From a virus, in the IMG/VR virus record IMGVR_UViG_3300025137_000118, positions 1-35,568 of that record: a stretch of 35,568 bases of DNA. One strand, written 5' to 3'. A program made the translations under genes and the position numbers. Below are positions 32,207-35,568 of the stretch, piece after piece. Position 1 is the first letter of the stretch, and each line of letters opens with the position of its first letter. A model generated the notes under the pieces. The model was not told where the DNA came from and did not search any database. It saw only the letters and a list, made by a program, of their open reading frames with translations.

Positions 32207-34879
32207 TTAGAAAGTCGCCATTGGATTACCGGAAGATGTTATGGTTATTCTAGGTTCAATGGTTTCCTCTCCGTTTCCACCTATAACCTTTGTATCTTGT
32301 AAAATAAGAAAAGAATCTGAGTTGGGTATTTGGGCAATAGCCATTGATCCATTTGATCCCTGCATAGTTGTCCATTTATATTCTTTTGCTCCTTCAACTA
32401 GTTTAAGTTTTTCTACTCTCTGTTGTATTGATCCTTTTAGAAGTTCTACTTTTAATTCTTTATTTGTTGCTAATTGTGATTCAAATTCTTTCATAAACAA
32501 TTCAGCTTTTAGTTTAGCTTGCGTAGCCATAGATGCTTTGTTAAGCTGCTTGTACTCAAGATCATAAATGTTACGTAAGTCAGCAATCATTTGTTCTCTA
32601 GTAAGGTTATCGACTCGGGGATCAACAGCCACTCCAGTACCCTTGTCTACAATACCATACCTACCATCGGTGTAAGGCTGCAGTGCGTAGTTATCACCGG
32701 GAAATGAATAGGTTAACCAATCTGCTAACGCTTGATCGTTGCCTTTGTTAAACTCACTTAACATAACCATACCGTCTAAGTATCTACGGTCTGTGTCCAT
32801 CATGTTTAATTGCGATTGTATTGCTGCCATTTTTGGAAAGTCTGAAGTTAACTGGGCAAACTTATACGCAGATAACAACTTCTGCCCTTGCGAAGCAAGA
32901 TCATTACGAGCTTGTTTAATTTCAAGATCATTACCTATAAATGCAAGAGAATCTGGACTAGGTTTTATTACAGGGGTGGTGCTTGATTTTTTATCACCAA
33001 ATGTTAACCCGCCTTTTTGTCCAGTTGTTGGCCCTGTAAAATTTAATTCCGTAGCTTTTTCTATTTGTGCTTGTTCTACCGGTTTAGGAGGTTCTACTAC
33101 ACCCTTCTCTATGGCTTCTTTATGAGCTTGCTCTGCTTTAAACAGCAGCTCTCGGTATTCAGCTGGCTCCATGTCAAATTCTTCAGCTGTCATGCCTGCA
33201 CCAGCAACATAACCTTGTACTAGGTTATGCAGTGCAACATTGTACGCAACATCAGAAAGTCTTTCTAAGTCTGCAGAAATTCCGTTAAATCCTAAAATAG
33301 CTGCTACAGCACCCGACACATCAGCGGATACTCCATACGCTGTGTTTCCAGCTGCAGCCACTCCGCCTGCGGCGTAGTCTACAACAGTAGCTAAAACACC
33401 CCGCACACGAGAACCAAATGCATTGGCATCATCAACGCGACTAGTGCTTCTGCTTTGTACTTCTTCACTTACTACTGCTCCACTAGATGCTGGGCCGTCG
33501 CTATCTGTTGTAACTGACTGTTCAAGTATAAATTTTTTACCTACACCGCCTAAGATAAAAATATTTGCAGCCCCACCCTCATCTAACGCAGGGTATAATT
33601 TTAAAGCTTTTTGTTTGAAGGATTCAAATTCTTGGCCAGATTCTCGGGCTAAAGCTAAATTTGTAGGGGTTGTGGAGGGATTTGGTGCAACCGGAGCAGC
33701 TGTTTCAACCGGAGCAGCTGTTTCAGTAGATGCTGTTTCAATAGATGCTGTTACAACTGGAATATCTGCCGGATCAGTCTCTATACGTTTGAACCTGTTC
33801 ATCCAATAATTTGCAAACTCAGAAGCCGAAGGATTTTTTCCCCTAAAACCGTTTTGATCTAATACAGCTCTGGCTCTTTTTAATGGGTCTTTGTTTTTTG
33901 CATATAAGTTTTTAAATACATCAAAAGCTGTATCGCCTCGCTTCGCGCCTATTAACAGAAAGCTAGCTCCTCGCGCACCTTGCTGGTGTGCTAGATACAA
34001 CTCTGCAGCAGTTGGTTGTCTGCCTAAAACTTTTTCTAACGCTTTACGATTTTTATTTGTAAGTTTTACAATAGCATCAGTAGCTTTAGTAATATTAAAT
34101 CTATCTTCTCGTGCTAATTCTAAACCATCGGCAGTCTCTGGCATAATTTGAAAAGCGCCGCCAGCACCGCTGCCTTCTCGGTTCATAACTCCGACGTCAA
34201 AATTACTTTCAATTTGTGCTAAATTTTTAAGAAAGCCTGTAGGAAAACCATATATACGTTCAAGTTCGTTCCAACGTGCTACAACTTGAGGAGTTATTGC
34301 GTTTACTTGCGTAGTTTCTGCGGCATCTTGTGTGGCAGATGTATCAGTTTCGGGGGGCGGAAACGTAAATGTCGGAGTTTGGGTTACTTGTTCACCAATC
34401 GTAAATTCTTCGGGTTTAAATGGACCGTTTTGTAGATACGTAGTTAACCCAGCTGGGGGCAACGAAGGGGGTACAGTAGGTCCTTCCGGTGCAGGTTGAC
34501 CTAAATCATAAGGGATATTTTGTGTATTACTAGGTAGATTAGGGTTTAATATTTGTGCAGGTGTTGGGCCAGCAGGGTTCAATGTTTGTGCGGGTATTGG
34601 TGTTTTGGGAAATTGTGGGCTAACTAAACCGGGATTTGCTGGCGCTTCGCCAAGTCTAGCTAGTTCTTGGTCACGCAGCCTTTTTAGTAGTACTTCATTT
34701 TCTTGTATTGTTTGGCCGGTTTGTATTTGAGCAAGACGGCTTGTGTTTATATCCTCATAACCTTTGGTGCGGTTTTGTGCGTTTAACACAGCCCGATCAA
34801 AAGCTTCCATAGAGTTTTCACCGGCTATAGTTCCTAGACCACCGGCTTGACGTACTTGAGAATAAGATGGACCAGCCAT
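32207..34879 (-). CDS. Internal virion protein with lytic transglycosylase domain (890 aa)
   Basis: The ATG at 34879 follows AAGGAG. The N-terminal 190 residues are Pro/Thr/Gln-rich and flexible. Residues about 195-330 form an SLT (goose-lysozyme-like) transglycosylase with the catalytic glutamate E224 in AQIESNFD, followed by GAGGAFQIMPETA and AAELYLAHQQG, which are the usual ES, GxxQxxP and AYN-like blocks. The enzyme cuts peptidoglycan during DNA entry. The rest is helical, with an Ala/Gly-rich hydrophobic stretch (about residues 490-540). It sits 12 bases upstream of the giant virion protein and is likely ejected with it. It is not a typical free lysin, because it is large and multidomain. 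Confidence 0.88.
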   Translation of the reverse strand: MAGPSYSQVRQAGGLGTIAGENSMEAFDRAVLNAQNRTKGYEDINTSRLAQIQTGQTIQENEVLLKRLRDQELARLGEAPANPGLVSPQFPKTPIPAQTLNPAGPTPAQILNPNLPSNTQNIPYDLGQPAPEGPTVPPSLPPAGLTTYLQNGPFKPEEFTIGEQVTQTPTFTFPPPETDTSATQDAAETTQVNAITPQVVARWNELERIYGFPTGFLKNLAQIESNFDVGVMNREGSGAGGAFQIMPETADGLELAREDRFNITKATDAIVKLTNKNRKALEKVLGRQPTAAELYLAHQQGARGASFLLIGAKRGDTAFDVFKNLYAKNKDPLKRARAVLDQNGFRGKNPSASEFANYWMNRFKRIETDPADIPVVTASIETASTETAAPVETAAPVAPNPSTTPTNLALARESGQEFESFKQKALKLYPALDEGGAANIFILGGVGKKFILEQSVTTDSDGPASSGAVVSEEVQSRSTSRVDDANAFGSRVRGVLATVVDYAAGGVAAAGNTAYGVSADVSGAVAAILGFNGISADLERLSDVAYNVALHNLVQGYVAGAGMTAEEFDMEPAEYRELLFKAEQAHKEAIEKGVVEPPKPVEQAQIEKATELNFTGPTTGQKGGLTFGDKKSSTTPVIKPSPDSLAFIGNDLEIKQARNDLASQGQKLLSAYKFAQLTSDFPKMAAIQSQLNMMDTDRRYLDGMVMLSEFNKGNDQALADWLTYSFPGDNYALQPYTDGRYGIVDKGTGVAVDPRVDNLTREQMIADLRNIYDLEYKQLNKASMATQAKLKAELFMKEFESQLATNKELKVELLKGSIQQRVEKLKLVEGAKEYKWTTMQGSNGSMAIAQIPNSDSFLILQDTKVIGGNGEETIEPRITITSSGNPMATF

Positions 34880-34894
34880 GACTAGCTCCTTAAA

Positions 34895-35568
34895 TTAACC
34901 GATTGCACCACTACCGCCGATACCACCGGCTTGTTTAGTACCATACGCTTGCAAGAACGGTTCTTTTTCACCACCGTAACCAAATGCGCTAGTTGTGCCG
35001 TACACTAAGTCTGATTGTGCTTGGCGTCTGCGTTCAGCAAGGTCTTGCATAAGAGGTAGTGTTAAACCTGCTGCACCTTCTGGTGCTGAATCAGGCATAT
35101 AATCTAATGCAGCTTGTTGGAACCGCAGACCAGCAGCTTGGCCTCTATCAGTCTCGGCTGCTGCGGCAACAGACCCAGCGGCAGAGCCAGCTATTTTAGC
35201 TTGTCTTGCTACAGCTGCAGCAGCATTACTAGATAGACCGCGAGTGTTTTCTGCAATCTGGCGTTCTGTTTGTATTGCAGTTTCAGCGTATGCACCAGCA
35301 GGGTTTGCTTGCGCTTGTTTTGACGCTTGTAAAAACTCATTGGCCATAGCAACTTGTTGGTCAAACAACGATTTGTTTGTACGCGCCATCTCTGCTAGTT
35401 CTGCTTTACGTTGTTGTACTAACTGTGCTTCTTCTGGAGATAGACCTGAAACGTCTGGGCTTTCAGCTAACGCTAATGTGGTAATACGCATAAGAGTATC
35501 AGGGCTAGTTAAACCTTTAAGAGCACTTGTTAAATTTGTTCCGCTAGCAGCAGCTGTGCTACCGGCAG
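34895..35568 (-). CDS. Ala-rich internal virion protein, 5' end outside the window
   Basis: The frame stays open from the stop codon at 34895 to the right edge without a stop, so the true start lies beyond 35568; an internal ATG at 35491 is probably not the start, because the 25 codons before it read as protein (ending SPDTL before MRITTLALAE). At least 224 aa. The middle is Ala/Gln-rich and helical (AAAAVARQAKIAGSAAGSVA), like small internal core proteins of podoviruses. The C-terminus is Gly-rich (GGIGGSGAIG). It lies 15 bases before the transglycosylase gene in the same leftward operon. A role in the ejection complex is inferred from position and composition. Confidence 0.68.
   Translation of the reverse strand, partial: AGSTAAASGTNLTSALKGLTSPDTLMRITTLALAESPDVSGLSPEEAQLVQQRKAELAEMARTNKSLFDQQVAMANEFLQASKQAQANPAGAYAETAIQTERQIAENTRGLSSNAAAAVARQAKIAGSAAGSVAAAAETDRGQAAGLRFQQAALDYMPDSAPEGAAGLTLPLMQDLAERRRQAQSDLVYGTTSAFGYGGEKEPFLQAYGTKQAGGIGGSGAIG

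Overview
The window is most of the genome of a tailed phage, probably a podovirus. Portal, terminase, scaffold, a virion transglycosylase and a giant ejection-type protein all lie on the minus strand. A full replication and recombination set lies on the plus strand. Moderate GC, family A DNA polymerase with Leu at the position of E. coli Phe762, and the ERF/YqaJ/VRR-NUC/SNF2 set suggest an environmental, perhaps marine, phage of a Gram-negative host. The host cannot be fixed from this sequence. No integrase, tRNA or CRISPR array was seen, and no major capsid, tail or holin gene lies inside the window.

Layout. Bases 1-5603 (minus strand) hold, in transcription order, a small HH-rich protein, small terminase candidate, large terminase, a basic protein, portal, a 74-aa protein and the scaffold, which runs off the left edge. 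Bases 5604-7399 are the control region: a divergent promoter zone, a GC-rich structured leader, one compositionally odd gene, two tiny membrane peptides with a strong terminator, and a 0.7-kb AT-rich tract with repeated ACTTGACA boxes. Bases 7400-14340 (plus) hold tightly overlapping early genes. They include a MoxR ATPase, a DUF3150-like protein and a metallopeptidase/VWA protein, which together resemble a cobaltochelatase-type machine. Bases 14543-23895 (plus) are the replication/recombination operon: DUF3310, PolA, VRR-NUC, SNF2 helicase, YqaJ exonuclease, ERF annealase, SSB-like protein, Cro-like HTH and a primase-helicase. Bases 23897-35568 (minus) hold a 2765-aa polyvalent virion protein, an 890-aa transglycosylase and a third protein cut by the right edge. 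Read as a circular map, the minus-strand late genes leave at the left edge and re-enter at the right, so the missing piece should carry capsid and tail genes.

The standout observation is two type II hammerhead ribozymes (8597-8663 and 10276-10345) between genes of the early operon. Both have the complete catalytic core, a GUC cleavage triplet, the same UGGUU loop and a matching AACCA able to form a pseudoknot. Seven of nine stem I base pairs differ between the copies, yet all still pair. They bracket the segment with the MoxR ATPase and a membrane-anchored Myb/SANT-like protein, so self-cleavage would cut the early mRNA into three pieces and release a 1682-nt RNA. Each sits on or next to the upstream stop codon and just before the next ribosome binding site, which suggests coupling between translation and cleavage.
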